From Liolophura sinensis (taxonomy: Eukaryota; Mollusca; Polyplacophora; Chitonida; Chitonidae), in assembly GCF_032854445.1 (NCBI RefSeq), contig NC_088295.1, forward strand, positions 25,343,385-25,407,384: 64,000 nucleotides of DNA. Reading direction: 5' to 3'. Both the position numbers and the translations under genes were made by a program. The notes beneath the pieces were generated by a model. The model searched no databases. It saw only the letters and a list, made by a program, of their open reading frames with translations, and had not been told where the DNA came from. The first letter of the stretch is position 1; every line of letters starts with the position of its first letter. Shown piece after piece: positions 39,901 to 54,900 of this stretch.

Positions 39901-42900
39901 GAGAGAACAAATGGAAAAAAATATAAAGTTCTAAACAGCAGCAAGTAATGAACTAAGTTACACTTCCAAGTGCAAAGCAATAAATGACCATATCCACAGA
40001 AGCAAAGCAATATATGACCATATTCACACAAGCAAAGCAATATATGACCACATCCACAGAAGCAAAGCAATATATGACCACATCCACAGAAGCAAAAACA
40101 ATATATGACCACATCCACAGAAGCAAAGCAACATATGACCACATCAACAGAAGCAAAACAATATATGACCATATCCACAGAAGCAAAAACAATATATGAC
40201 CATATCCACAGAAGCAAAAACAATATATGACCACATCCACAGAAGCAAAAACAATATATGACCACATCCACAGAAGCAAAGCAATATATGACCACATCCA
40301 CAGAAGCAAAGCAATATATGACCATATCCGCAGAAGCAAAGCAATATATGACCACATCCACAGAAGCAAAGCAAAATGATATGTACATGTATCAATGGAT
40401 AACAGTACATTTATAACAAAAAACTACCACTGGCCAACTGTAAAATATATTTTCTGGTGCATGTCTAGCTCATGACAGAATGTTCATGAAAGTTTAATTC
40501 ACTCTTAATGCACTGTATTGCACTATAAACCAGTGTGTATTTGCAGTTAATACATTGCCACATGAGCACAAACACACATAAATATAAAATAACTATATGG
40601 ACCTCACTTTATAAGGACCTATCATATCACTTTTTACATGTACCAGATAGGAGAATTAATTAGTGTATGGAAATGTGCAAAATGTTTATTCTCTCTCTCA
40701 ATCTTCAGAACAAAAGGTAAAATGTACATACTGTTTGTTTCTGTAGATTTTTGTTAGTGCTCATGGTCAGCTGAGCACGCCCTTCAGTGGGGTCCAGGGA
40801 ATCAATTGCTACAAAACAAAAACAATTTATAGTGTAATAGTCTACAGCAGAAATGCACATCAAGGGAAACAAGTCTTGAGGCAAATACACCTACCAGGTG
40901 CACACATGTATACACAGCACACTTATTACACATAGTTGTACATGTATGTTGTTTACAGAAATCTGATAAGTCACATAAATCTGTAATTATTAAAAGTGAG
41001 CAACTCACTATCAAAAACGTCTTTTCATAATAAACTTATGCCAAAAAAATAAGCTGTGTATTTTTTCATAAATTTCTGAAAAAGTGGTTCTTTTTTTCTG
41101 GAATATGCTTGTGTTAAATGTGATGATAAGATTACCTTCATCTGTACTTTCTCTGTTTGTGTCATAGACATCAAGCTCCTTGGCAGCTTCCAGATCAGAC
41201 AGCAGAGGGTCCTTGTAATGGTACTTGGCAGCCTGGAAATGAGGCAATCGTCAGTGATGAACTATCCTTATCAATTAATTACATTAAACATGAACTCTAA
41301 TTGGAGACTACATCCCAAGCAAACCATCTATTCTAAAGTCAATATCCCAGAAACTTACCAGAATGGTCTTACACTCTTATTATGAACAAAACTCAGTGGA
41401 CATATTTGTTATTCTGCACAGCCAATCAATTATTCAACCAATCATTCACTGAATATGGTACTACATGTACATGTAAACTCACCACAAGTAATGTTCCTGC
41501 CCCTCCCATGACAATCAATCAATGAATCAACCAATCAATGATGTGCTGTTAAACTCACCACCAGCAATGTCCCTGCATCTGCCATGACAATCAATCAACG
41601 AATCAACCAATCAATGATGTGCTGTTAAACTCACCACAAGTAATGTTCCTACCCCTCCCATGACAATCAATCAACGAATCAACCTATCAATGATGTGCTG
41701 TTAAACTCACCACCAGCAATGTCCCTGCATCTGCCATGACAATCAATCAACGAATCAACCTATCAATGATGTGCTGTTAAACTCACCACCAGCAATGTCC
41801 CTGCATCTGCCATGGCAATCAATCAACGAATCAACCTATCAATGATGTGCTGTTAAACTCACCACCAGCAATGTCCCTGCATCTGCCATGGCAATCAATC
41901 AACGAATCAACCTATTAATGATGTGCTGTTAAACTCACCACCAGCAATGTCCCTGCATCTGCCATGACAATCAATCAACGAATCAACCTATCAATGATGT
42001 GCTGTTAAACTCACCACCAGCAATGTCCCTGCATCTGCCATGACAATCAATCAACGAATCAACCTATCAATGATGTGCTGTTAAACTCACCACCAGCAAT
42101 GTCCCTGCATCTGCCATGACAATCATTCAACGAATCAACCTATCACTGACGTGCTGTTAAACTCACCACCAGCAATGTCCCTGCATCTGCCATGGCAATC
42201 AATCAACGAATCAACCTATCAATGATGTGCTGTTAAACTCACCACCAGCAATGTCCCTGCATCTGCCATGACAATCAATCAACGAATCAACCTATCAATG
42301 ATGTGCTGTTAAACTCACCACCAGCAATGTCCCTGCATCTGCCATGGCAATCAATCAACGAATCAACCCATCAATGATGTGCTGTTAAACTCACCACCAG
42401 CAATGTCCCTGCATCTGCCATGGCAATCAATCAACGAATCAACCTATTAATGATGTGCTGTTAAACTCACCACCAGCAATGTCCCTGCATCTGCCATGAC
42501 AATCAATCAACGAATCAACCTATCAATGATGTGCTGTTAAACTCACCACCAGCAATGTCCCTGCATCTGCCATGACAATCAATCAACGAATCAACCTATC
42601 ACTGATGTGCTGTTAAACTCACCACCAGCAATGTCCCTGCATCTGCCATGACAATCAATCAACGAATCAACCTATCACTGACGTGCTGTTAAACTCACCA
42701 CCAGCAATGTCCCTGCATCTGCCATGACAATCAATCAACGAATCAACCTATTAATGATGTGCTGTTAAACTCACCACCAGCAATGTCCCTGCATCTGCCA
42801 TGACAATCAATCAACGAATCAACCTATCACTGACGTGCTGTTAAACTCACCACCAGCAATGTCCCTGCATCTGCCATGGCAATCAATCAACGAATCAACC

Positions 42901-45900
42901 TATCAATGATGTGCTGTTAAACTCACCACCAGCAATGTCCCTGCATCTGCCATGACAATCAATCAACGAATCAACCTATCAATGATGTGCTGTTAAACTC
43001 ACCACCAGCAATGTCCCTGCATCTGCCATGGCAATCAATCAACGAATCAACCTATCAATGATGTGCTGTTAAACTCACCACCAGCAATGTCCCTGCATCT
43101 GCCATGACAATCAATCAACGAATCAACCCATCACTGACGTGCTGTTAAACTCACCACCAGCAATGTCCCTGCATCTGCCATGGCAATCAATCAACGAATC
43201 AACCTATCACTGACGTGGTGTTAAACTCACCACCAGCAATGTCCCTGCATCTGCCATGACAATCAATCAACGAATCAACCTATCAATGATGTGCTGTTAA
43301 ACTCACCACCAGCAATGTCCCTGCATCTGCCATGACAATCAATCAACGAATCAACCTATCAATGATGTGCTGTTAAACTCACCACCAGCAATGTCCCTGC
43401 ATCTGCCATGGCAATCAATCAACGAATCAACCTATCAATGATGTGCTGTTAAACTCACCACCAGCAATGTCCCTGCATCTGCCATGGCAATCAATCAACA
43501 AATCAACCTATCAATGATGTGCTGTTAAACTCACCACCAGCAATGTCCCTGCCCCCGCCATGACGTTGGTGGCTGCAGCAATCAGCTCCTCCTTGGTTGT
43601 ACTGTTCTTCAGGTGAAACAAGGTGTCAGCGCAGTCCACTAGCACAGACATCATGTCTTCCTGAAAACACATGCAGTTCATACTACTTAAGGCAAACCTG
43701 AGATACATGAATATATTTATTTATTTATTTGATTGGTGTTTTATGCCGTACTTAAGAATATTTCACTTATATGACGGTGGCCAACATTGTGTTGGGTGGA
43801 AACCGGGCAGAGCCTGGGGGAAACCCACGACCATCTGCAGGTTGCTGACAGACCTTCCCACGAAAGGTAGGAGAGGAAGCCAGCGTGAGCTGGACTTGAA
43901 CTCACAGCGACCCCATTGGTGAGAGGCTCCTGGGTCATCACACTGCGGCCCCCATGTGTACTATAAGAGCTAACAGTCAAAAAAGCAACATTACTTTATT
44001 GTTATGTCGATTGTGGTGATAATTAACTCACAAACGACTAATTTCAACTTCATAAATTTCACCACAACCAGCAATCACATTCCTTTTAACCAGTGGAATG
44101 GACACACAAGTGGTGTTAGCTGGGCATCAGACAATTCTTTAACTATTCCCTCTTCCCCTTCTCAATGTAACATCAAGACTAGGAGAATGGCTATGCATTC
44201 TCAGTCAGATAAGAGAATGCCAGTAGCAGGCTAATGGCAAGCTTGTGATACCGCTCACAAGATTCAACCTTCTTGGTTCTGAACCATGCTCAACTTGACT
44301 AACATCTTGAGATAAGTGAAATTTCAATATCGGATTGATTAATGATACTGATCAGATAATGTACAAAACATAACTTTAACTTTAGAATGATAGGGTTTTT
44401 TAAACTGTTTACCATGTTTTAATAGCTATAAATATTATAAGAAAAGACAACAATATTATCTTGGTTATTACAGAAGAGGGAAGGAAACAGCTTCCCGGGC
44501 CTAATTGTTTTCTGACATTCACTTTTAATCTAGAAATAATACAAGGCGAGGAATCTGCCATGATTAAGCAACCGTAAACACAATGCCGTGTCACTTATAC
44601 CCTGCACACTTATGGCTAACAGGCAAAACAGGTTTTGTGTGAAATCAGAACAGAAAGCCCTCAGGTTATAGAAATAATTTGTCCCGGATTTTCTCAACAT
44701 GCGCAGTTCTGCTTACTTTAAACTGAGACATCTCAGTTATACAACATCACAAAAATAAAAAGGTATATGTGGGACGTGTTATCGATGGATACATACATTT
44801 GACCTTGTACAGTCTTCATTTTTATCATCGAATGAGCCTTGTGGGACAAGTCAAAGTTTGGCAAATGTGTTTTGAGCCTGACAAAGTTCAGCTCACCACC
44901 CACTCACCTGTGCCTGTCTAGTGAGCTCATCTGGATATGCCGAAAGGGCTGTCACGGTGCTTGCCTTCAGGGCTACACTGGCCACATTTGACGTTGTTAG
45001 CTTCTTTATGCCAGAGATCATCTGTTCCCGTAACTGAGAGAAAAAAAACATTATTGGGATATAACATGACCAATGTCCCATCATTATATCCTGGCAAAGC
45101 CTCTATATAACCAACAACAGCTGGACAGGATTCCACCAAGCTAGTTTTGGTTGACAGGTATGTTACATTGTCAACTTCTTAGCACTCCTATAGCATCTGG
45201 CGATGTATATTGAAATTTCAAATACTACATGTAACAGCTGAATTAAGACAAAAAAAACCTCGTGGGATTACTTACTTAGCAAACATGGAAACAAAGTACT
45301 TTGATCTACTCTGCCAGTGAAGAAGATCTAACAATACGCAGTTCACTTTTTACGGTATATTTATGCTCATACATGAAATGTCAACAGGCAGCATTTTGGG
45401 CCAAAAAGTAAATAAGCAGTACATTTCTTGATTTACTTATTTTGGTTACTGGTACAGTTTATTGTCCACTGGTCTTTTAAAGGGCGTGCCGGTACACAGT
45501 CAACTTACATGTCGTTGTTGCACACGTGTAACGGTGTTTGATTAAAATGTTTAATGAGCCACTGAATGCACATCATTCTCACCTGTGCTCTGTCATCCTT
45601 CTCCTGCTTGGCTGTTTCCTCCAATTTTGGGTCCACCTGTGCAGGTCATGGACAGTACATGTATATGTATACATGACAGATTTAACCCAGCCAACAACAT
45701 TGAACTCACACTGATGAGTTATGTTCGCACAGGTATAAAACACATGTATATAAATTAGATAATTTAAACTATAAAAGTTACATTTTATGTCATGTTTGAG
45801 GAAGATGAAATATGAAATACACTACTCCATTACCATACATGCACATGTTGTTTGTTTTAAGACAATTTTTTCACGAGTGAAAAAGAGAAAAAGTTTATAC

Positions 45901-48900
45901 TTGAAGCAGGACTTAACAATACAAGCAAACATATAACATAAATTAAACATGGCTGTAATTCTAATATTTTATTTATTTATCTTGTTAGTGTTTTACATCG
46001 TACTCAAGAACATTTCACTAATACAGCCGCCAGTATTTTGGTGGGAGGAAACCAGGCAGATGACAAGGGAAACCCATAACAATCCGCAGGTTGCTGGCCT
46101 TCTTATGTACAACCAGAGAGGAAGACCATATGAGCTGGACTACAGATGTAATATGCTGACAAGACAGTATATATCAGAAATACATGTACACATTGTGTGT
46201 TCAGTAGAGTACATACCGAATCTTGATGCAACTTGGGGGCTCCATCTGGTCCAAAGCCAGTGGGGGTTTCTGCCGCGGACACAGACATGTTCTGATATTC
46301 TGTAGACAGTACCGTACCACAACAATCCATCACAAATATTACTTGTTATAAAGATTTATGAAGAGATCATAAAATTTTATGAAAACATTTATCAATAAAA
46401 ACGTGTTAAATGAAAAGGGGGGTACAACCAGGTAGGAGAAGGGCTCCCTGCATTTTGGAGTGTGCTGATGGGATTAGTGGAATCAAATCAGGGTCAAAGC
46501 TGCTTCATGCTGGATTGGTTCACGTATTATGTCCATGCCTGCTTCATAATACTGTGTAATTCAAACGCTCACAGGGTGAGGAAAGGGGCATAGGATCATG
46601 CTTCCATGCTTCCAATTTTACATGCAGCAAAGTCAAATAAATAATAAATCATGATGTAGTAATAGTGATAAAAATAATCTTAATAGTTTTGATCTACAAA
46701 TATCAAAAAGACTTGCACTGTAATATTAACCTTTATAGTACACATACTAGTTATTTAGCAAATACTACATGTACAACTCTAAAAGTTAATTCAGGCACAC
46801 TTTCATAATTTTCATAAAAAGCGCTTTTAAAATATTGGATAAACTGAACAGTCATGCATTTGTTTTGCATTCATGCTTAATGGAGGTTGGGGATAGGGCA
46901 AACTGGTTACCATGCCAACCAAATCAGAGCTTCCATGCTTTGAGTCCTTTCAACCAGGAGGCTGTAACATCCAGCTTGTGAGGAGCAAAACCTCTCTGTA
47001 AATGGACTTGGGTCATATAAAAACATACAGTAATCAAATCAATTGTGTGTAATCGAAAAAGCGAAGGGAGCATGCAGTAAGCACCTTGTACCGAGCCCTT
47101 ACTGGCACTGTTGAGGGTGGAAGCAATACTCTGGAATGTGTAGCTGCTCTCCAGGAGGTCGGCCTTTGCCACGGTCAGGCTGATTTCATCGTTTTGTCCG
47201 GTCAGCAGATTGTTCACCCACTGTTTCAGGTCAGCAGTGGCCGGCTTCACCTATCAGACAAAATTTATCAGGCATAACTGCAATGCTTGCATATATCCAT
47301 GTGGTTAGAAATACTGGAGATGGCACTTTAGAGCATGTCATGTCATGTACTGTGAGTGATACACTAGTATCTATACTATAAACAGTGGCAAACATGGTTT
47401 GCTGGAGAAGATCTTTTCGCTACTGCTTACACAGTTCAAATTCTGGACTTAGGAGTGTGCTACACCATTTTCAGCCTAATCAGTTCACGCAGCTTCAAAC
47501 TATGGAATTATGAGAGTGCTACACTGTTTTCAATCCAGTTAAGTTTTATTTCAACTTAAATTCTGAATTTAGGATCGTAGTTTATACATGTACCTGTCCC
47601 ATCATAAATGTACAGAAAAGTGCAGGCCATTTTATCTATCATATGGTATATGCTCTCATAATGCCTTTCTGAGTGAGTGAGTGCATGAATGAGTGAGTGA
47701 GTGCTTGGGGTGTAACATCATACTTGACAATTTATCAGTCATACATGTATGACTACGACGGAATCCTTAGGGTGTACGTAACCTGCCTCCTTGTTGAGGA
47801 CGGATTTCCATCGCTCTTTTATCAAGCGCTGCTTCACTGAGACGACTTACCGAAGGCAAATAAGCCACCTCGCACAATCCATTATACTGAAACAGGTGAA
47901 CCAGCCGTTGCATTATCCCCTTAATACTGAATGCCAAGTGAGGAAGTTACAACTTTTTTTGTAAGGTGTGACCCAACCCAGGATAGACCCTGGATCTACC
48001 ACCCCCAAAGTGGACACTCTACCAAATGTGCTAGGAGGGCCAGAGAATTATAATACCTTTCTGTCCATACCTCTCTGTACATACACAAGCACAGATATTT
48101 GAACTGGCAAGTATATGGGGATTTGCATTGAAAACACTGAGTAGTAATGGTGTATAAAGCAAACTACCTGTACAGTATCAATCTTGACAGTGTGGTAGGC
48201 ATTTTGTGAGTCATAGATGCGGACATACACATCCATCCAAAACTCATCCCAGTCTGGTCCCAGGGGTAACTCCACTTGTACTTCTGAGTCTTCTCCAAAC
48301 ACCAAATGACGCTCCATATCATCATCCTTGAACAGTACTGAAAGAACCAATAACACATGATGTGAGAGGCAAATGTTCTAAAAAGCTTTAAAGGATACAT
48401 GAAATGTTTTGATTTTATTTCTTAATGTGCTGATCAACATGTGTAATAACATATAACAGTACAAACAAATCTTAGAACTTTCACTTTGGGAGGTAAAAAT
48501 GGCTTCAAAGTATAGTTTTCTTAAGACCCCAGCAGTCAGACCAGAAAATAAGTAGCTTGCAGAGGTGACGTCAACAACGATCCTGTTTAAAAAGAACTCT
48601 GTGGGGGACAGACCAAACGGGTCTGGCCGAATGGGGCACAGGGGTGTGGGGAACAGACCGAATGAGGGCGGGTGTAGGGTCGGAGATGGGACGCTGATCT
48701 GGCCTGGAGAAGCCTGAATGTCACCTTGCACACTCCCTTCACCGGGCTCAGGGCACATCAAGGAAGACGGAATTTCTGAAAAAATCTGACCATTGACAGA
48801 AAATATAGAGGGGTCAGCCGCAAATGAATCAAAATCAGATCAAATCATGGTAAACTTACCATAAAACTGATATACGGTGATTTCATCATCATCTATCCAG

Positions 48901-51900
48901 TCTTTACAGCTGAGTGTGGTTTTAGTATCTGAGAGTACATGTCCAGAGTTCCCTGTGAGGTTACAGGTGCCCCCATGGGGTGGTTGATTAACATGGATAA
49001 TGATTTGTGACAGCCCGGGATCTCTGCCAACTTCCCACACCGTCAGGTCAATGCGAAATTGAGGCACATCTGGGTAGTCCTCAAACAGTCTCTTCTCAAT
49101 CGCTATTTCTGGAGATCCAACACCTGTTCGAACAAAGTTTGGAATGAGTATGGAAGTAAGCGTTTGTTCTTTCTTTCACATTTAGAAGACCTGCTTTTCA
49201 CAAACATGCACATGTATGTACCGTTGAAGACTATTACTTTCACGTAGCCTAATGAACATGAGGGCAATTAGAACTGATGTGCACCAAAAAGTTTTGGCCC
49301 TAAAAAGATGGCAGTGAATTCCAATGGCAATAAACACAAACTATCAATGTGTGGATTAAAAATATCAAAATTTTCCTGCACACCTCTGTTGATGTAATAG
49401 ACGAGAATACAGCAGGCCTTAAATACAAATTAGGGAGTAATAATTACAATCACACCATGACACTGCAATTATACACATTTTCACACGCATCCACTGCCAA
49501 AGCACACACACTGAAGAACATAAGGTATAGTAATGCCATGCACATGTATGTATACACGTGTACATTTCTTTGAATGTTGACATAAAACTGTTGAAAGTTT
49601 CTGTTTATTGTCAGGAGTATAGCACTGTGATCAAAACATTCCTTATCGTCCTGGCATTCTTTGTAGTCGTCGTAAGTCAGAGCTTACTGTCACTTTACTG
49701 AAAAGTTCACGCTGGCAATTGCACAGTACACTTATTGTTTACACTCAAAAATTACCAGTTGGAATTGTTTATCTCAAGATATTGTCATTTATATGCATTA
49801 GTCAGATTCAATGAAAGATTTGCAATGTGGAATTAGTACAGATAAGGACAAATCTACTCTTGTATTATATACATTTACACATCTGAATCAATTTTCACCT
49901 GGAATTACATGGAATTAAATGTTGTTACTCACACAAATTTATTTATATTGGTCGAGACCCACCAATATGGAAATGGTTGGTTTATAGATGCAGGAAACCG
50001 GGTAAGGAAACCAGGCACAGAACACACCATGAACACACATCAACAGGTCCTAGCATAAAGCCCTACTCCAAATATCATGTGTGTAATTTGTATCTGCAAC
50101 ATACCCCATCTGATAAATGGCTTGTGGACTACAGACATGAACAATTAGTCCACCACCAAGACAGGCAATTAGACAGGCATTTGGAATTGAAATCCCACAC
50201 AGGCTGATTTAGCACTAACAGGAGCAATGTAGTTTATAACCACAGATATAAGGTTTACAAGCAACATGATGTCTGACTGAACCTTCATGGGTTTTGTCAT
50301 GTAAGGGACTCGACCAATAACTTACCCATAGTATTACTCTATACATATCTCACTGGGGTCACACATTATATGATATGACCAGATAAGTTCAAGTACTGAT
50401 GACAAGGTAGGCTGAGAATGTACATGTTATGTCTCCAAATTCTCAGAGCTGTATTAAAGTATCTATCTAATCAAATAACCATGCTTTATATCAAACATTC
50501 ATCATGTCACAATAATATAGCCTTGTCATGCAAGCAACATTATCATTTAATGTACATGAACTATTCATACATGATACATGATGATTGTAACACAGGTGTA
50601 CTGCTTTTAAAGACAACCGTTACATATTTCATGCAAAACATACATACAAGTACATTTGTGTTACTGTGTTATTGTTGTCTGTTACATATACATGACTGAT
50701 GCATGAATTTCACAATTACATATGTACAAGTTCTAATTATTTATTTGATTATTGTTTATGCCATATGAAAGTTGAATGCTCATTTTCTATTAATAATACA
50801 ATATTTCTAGAAATTTCCTCTTGTTTCTTTAGTTTGAAATTTTTTTTTACATAATCATGTATAAAGCCTCTGCCATTCTAGTAAATACTAAATCAGTTTA
50901 CAACTGAATAATCTATAACTGAATCTCTCTATTTATCAAAAACAATCAAATTCCATATGAAGGCAGAAAATAATTGAAGTAAACATTTCTTCTCTTTCTC
51001 AGCTTTAAGAATTATTCCTCTATTCATTTATGGAAGTAAAGCCTTACATTTTTCCCAATTTCCAGGGAGTTAAACAGGCCTAAGTTTAAATAAAAATTTT
51101 GACCCAGCTCCCAAGTTTTGTTCTACGATTCCTTGATAATAATAAACAACAAATTAATTTCTTAACATACCCTAAAAATTAATTATTGAACTGAGAGTCA
51201 TTTATAAACTGTGGTCATAGCCTTAGTTTCCAAATTAGCCTAATATTCTGTGAAGTACAGACCGTGTTTTAATATTCTAAGCTTTCTCAGTGTTGTTAGA
51301 GTTATCTCCCCTTGATTGTGCATCACCACAGTACTGTCACTTGACGGATCTCATCACAATCACATGTTTGCAGTGAGCTTTTGTGAAACATCTTGTACAC
51401 ATGTGTTAGATCAGGCAGTTGGTGATCAACAATGGATTCAACACAAGACGAAACATGTGCCACTATTCATACAAACAGTTTCTTAACACAAAGTATCGCA
51501 ATCTTGTCAGGAACTGTCTGGCAGGTACTTGACCATCCGTTTCTGTTTACGAGCCCTATGAACTGGGCCACGATTCACCTACGACCTTTAACAAACGACC
51601 TGTATTCCTTCTCCAAGATGTTTAATTCTAAATGTCCTTTGCTCAATTAAATTTTCATACTGTTCCCTTTAGTGTTGTTTACTGCATATTACAAATTTGA
51701 ATCCAGTTGTTACTGTAATGTTTCAGATATAATATATTCATGTAGGGACATATAAAGATGGAATATTGTGGCATGCTGATGATAATTACCCTAACAATTG
51801 GAATGATAGTTGAGGGGGGAGGGGAGCAACATGAACACCTATTTCTCTATTAATATCTAGTAGTATATATTTATTACTACAGTATGTTTACACAATATCT

Positions 51901-54900
51901 ATATACTGAATTCTACATATACATTATTAAGGATTATACCTGTCTAATTCTGTGGATTGGGAAGGTTCAAAGCTAATCAGCTTATAGAAGACATGCACTT
52001 TACTAATCAACATGGGATGAAGTACATTTATATCTTTACCAGTAGTCTACATACCAAATTAGTACATGTAATATTATACATTTAACTAGAGGACATACAG
52101 GAATGTGGAGAAATACCTCAGGTATTAAACTAGTTCATACAAAACCCTGCAATAAACACAAGCGTGGATATACAAATGTACTGATCACAGTACCAGCCAA
52201 TGCGCAGAATAACTCAAGCGTAATTTGCATGCATTGTACGGTGCGCAAGCGCAGATGCCGATCTAAAATGCGCACCATAAAATCTTACCCTCGACTCCTG
52301 TTTAAACGCATGCGCAAAGAAATCAATGAGGCAGCGTCCACATGCACATCACGCAAGGCGGATGATATGCATGGAAAATGGAAAAAGCCATAATGTGTTA
52401 GCTGCACTTTCAAGCTAAAAGCTGCTGCTAATGTTACAAAATTGTACATCTAGTCATCTACCTTACATGAGAATATGCAACTACAGAGAAAAGGCTAGAA
52501 GCATTCTGACATAATGTGAAAATATTTCAATTTCATTAAAAAATATCATTAAAGAAAATATCATTAAAGAAAATATCATTAAAGATTTTAATTAATTTTT
52601 GATAACCTCAAATGTATTTACTTCATTCATCATCCAGGAAATACGTGTTCATCGAAAGTTTGGTCTAAATTTTGTAACCTCATTTCTTTCATTATTCCCT
52701 ACAAGAAAATATGAAGCAGATAGAATGCAAAAGTTGCAAATGCTTTCTTCTGACAGATCCTGTCTTGTCAAGAGAAAGTTAATGTAGATCGTATTTTTTT
52801 TTATAACTGGCAATTATAAGTCATTAATATTGAATCTAAAACACCCTGCATAGCAAACTAGGAATAATTCCGCACATTAATGTCTGATTTATTTACATTT
52901 TCTATAATACGTACATGTACATATAATTTCCAGTTCAATATGGCACTTAACAAATGTATTCAATTTTTCACTCAAACAGTGTTATTTTTACTCTCCACTA
53001 TTCAAAATTCCAAGATGCCTGTTTCGTTTCTATTTACTACTGACCCCATGTGTAATTCTGGAAGTCGGGAATTGGTTTGAATGGCCACTTGTAGTCGTAG
53101 GAGAATCCTTCCCAGCGGTAGCGGACCTCCCCAGTACAGGCATCCTTACACTTGCCCATAAGGGCCAGACGGGCAGACGGGTTCACCTTCTGCCCTCCCT
53201 GCACATGTTGGCAAAGGTCTTTTGTCTTACACCTGAAATATTAAGAACAAATTGATAATAACTTCTTAATTCTTTTCAGAAGGCATGTGGAATTTGCACA
53301 CTATCATTCAAACAGACACGTAACACTTGCTAGGAATCAGCCTTGATGGTATCAGACTTCAGACATGAAGTGATGTAAACTGAAACAAACAGGCAGTGGA
53401 AATCATTAAGCTACATGTATCAGGCAATACCGATGACAGCAAAAGAGGCTGAAAAGCCTATCAATGTACAATGTAGCCTACGTTGTTGTTGCTTCGCCAC
53501 TAATTTCTGTCTATTTTGCCTCAAAATAACTGTCCCCCAGATAACCTTTAACACGTTGATGTGCAAGGAGTTTGTTTTTTTGCAACACATGTAGTACATC
53601 TACGTCTAGTGTGAAATAAATCTGATGATGTCGGGCATCGGTAGTTTGATTAAATGAGGCTAGCATTAAAAATCATTTATGTAACGTTCAAGCCTGGCAG
53701 GAGTGCAGGCCAATCTGTTACCAACTTTATCACAAACAACAGCAGCCATTATGTACTACGGAGTTACTTTCTACACACTATATACATCTTTAAATCGAAA
53801 TCCTCTCCGGCCGTAGAAGGTCTGCCAGCAACCTGAGGATGGTCGTGGGTTTTCCCCGGGCTCTGCCCAGTTTCCTCCCACCATAATGCTGGCTGCCGTC
53901 ATATAAGTGAAATATTCTTGAGTACGGCATAAAACACCAATCAAATAAATAAATAAATAAATATTTTAAATCTAAAATCTCATTTTCATGTGCCATGCCA
54001 CATGTACTTACTCTATGACGACTGATGGAATGTCCTTGTCTGTCACCTCTACCGACAACTCAGCCTGGGTAGAGCGGGTGTCCTTCGTGACGATCACCAT
54101 GAACAGATATGTGGCATTGACATCAAAATTGACAGTGTTGATGGAGATTGTCTTAGTGAAGAACCCGATAGGCCCTGGCCCCTGGCGGAAGCAGCCCCCT
54201 AGGTCCTCTGTGTAAGCATTAGGGTCAGTGAGAGGGATGGAGGAGAAGGATGTGTTGTAAGAGCCATCAGGGTTGGTAGGGAAACCACGATCACCCTTCT
54301 TCATACAGAACCAGGTGAAGCTGTCAAACACCTGACGGAAAATACAAGCTACATAATACATGTACTTTAATCTCATTTTAATTCATTTCACTCACATTGG
54401 ATGTCAATCTCCTAGCAGTATGACGCGTTTAAAGAAGTCCAAACTTACTACATGCACTATTATTAATTTTATTTTACTTTTTACATATTAGATTGATTTC
54501 TTTTTCAAACTTTTCACTAACGTTTTTCTTTCGATATTTTGCATTTCACATGTTGTTTCAGTTGATAACAAGGCCCTGACATGAAGCTTTAGCTGTTTAT
54601 AAACTTCTCATAACTATTATTTGTTACTGACTGATGTACATGTAGCGTACCACTGCTGAATACAGGGCAAATATATCAATGCCCTTGTCTATATATAGAA
54701 AGACAAATTTACAGCTCCATGTTTATGTACATAGTTTTATGTCAGATACTGAGTTTTTGTGTCCTACACGCACGTAATAAAGAGCTGATTTTGTTGAAAT
54801 TTCAGTCTTTTAAATGTTACTGACTCGTAGAAACAGTAGTAAGAATGGACGTGTATCAGTGTATCAGAAATACATGTACAAGTTTAAATATGTTCTGGTA

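Noticed and set aside
39858-40410. Long cysteine/phenylalanine-rich open frames (up to 176 codons) on the minus strand
   Set aside because: They are translations of the 30/31-bp minisatellite, open in several frames at once, with no start context, splice sites or domain.
41477-43534. Regular repeats resembling a CRISPR array
   Set aside because: The units are contiguous with no unique spacers, the setting is a eukaryotic intron, and the unit is explained as a copied exon end plus splice donor.
48378-48761. 127-codon frame as an independent coding exon
   Set aside because: Only its first 51 nt (48725-48775) fit as exon 10; the rest is intron 10 read-through after a donor that matches the next exon's phase.
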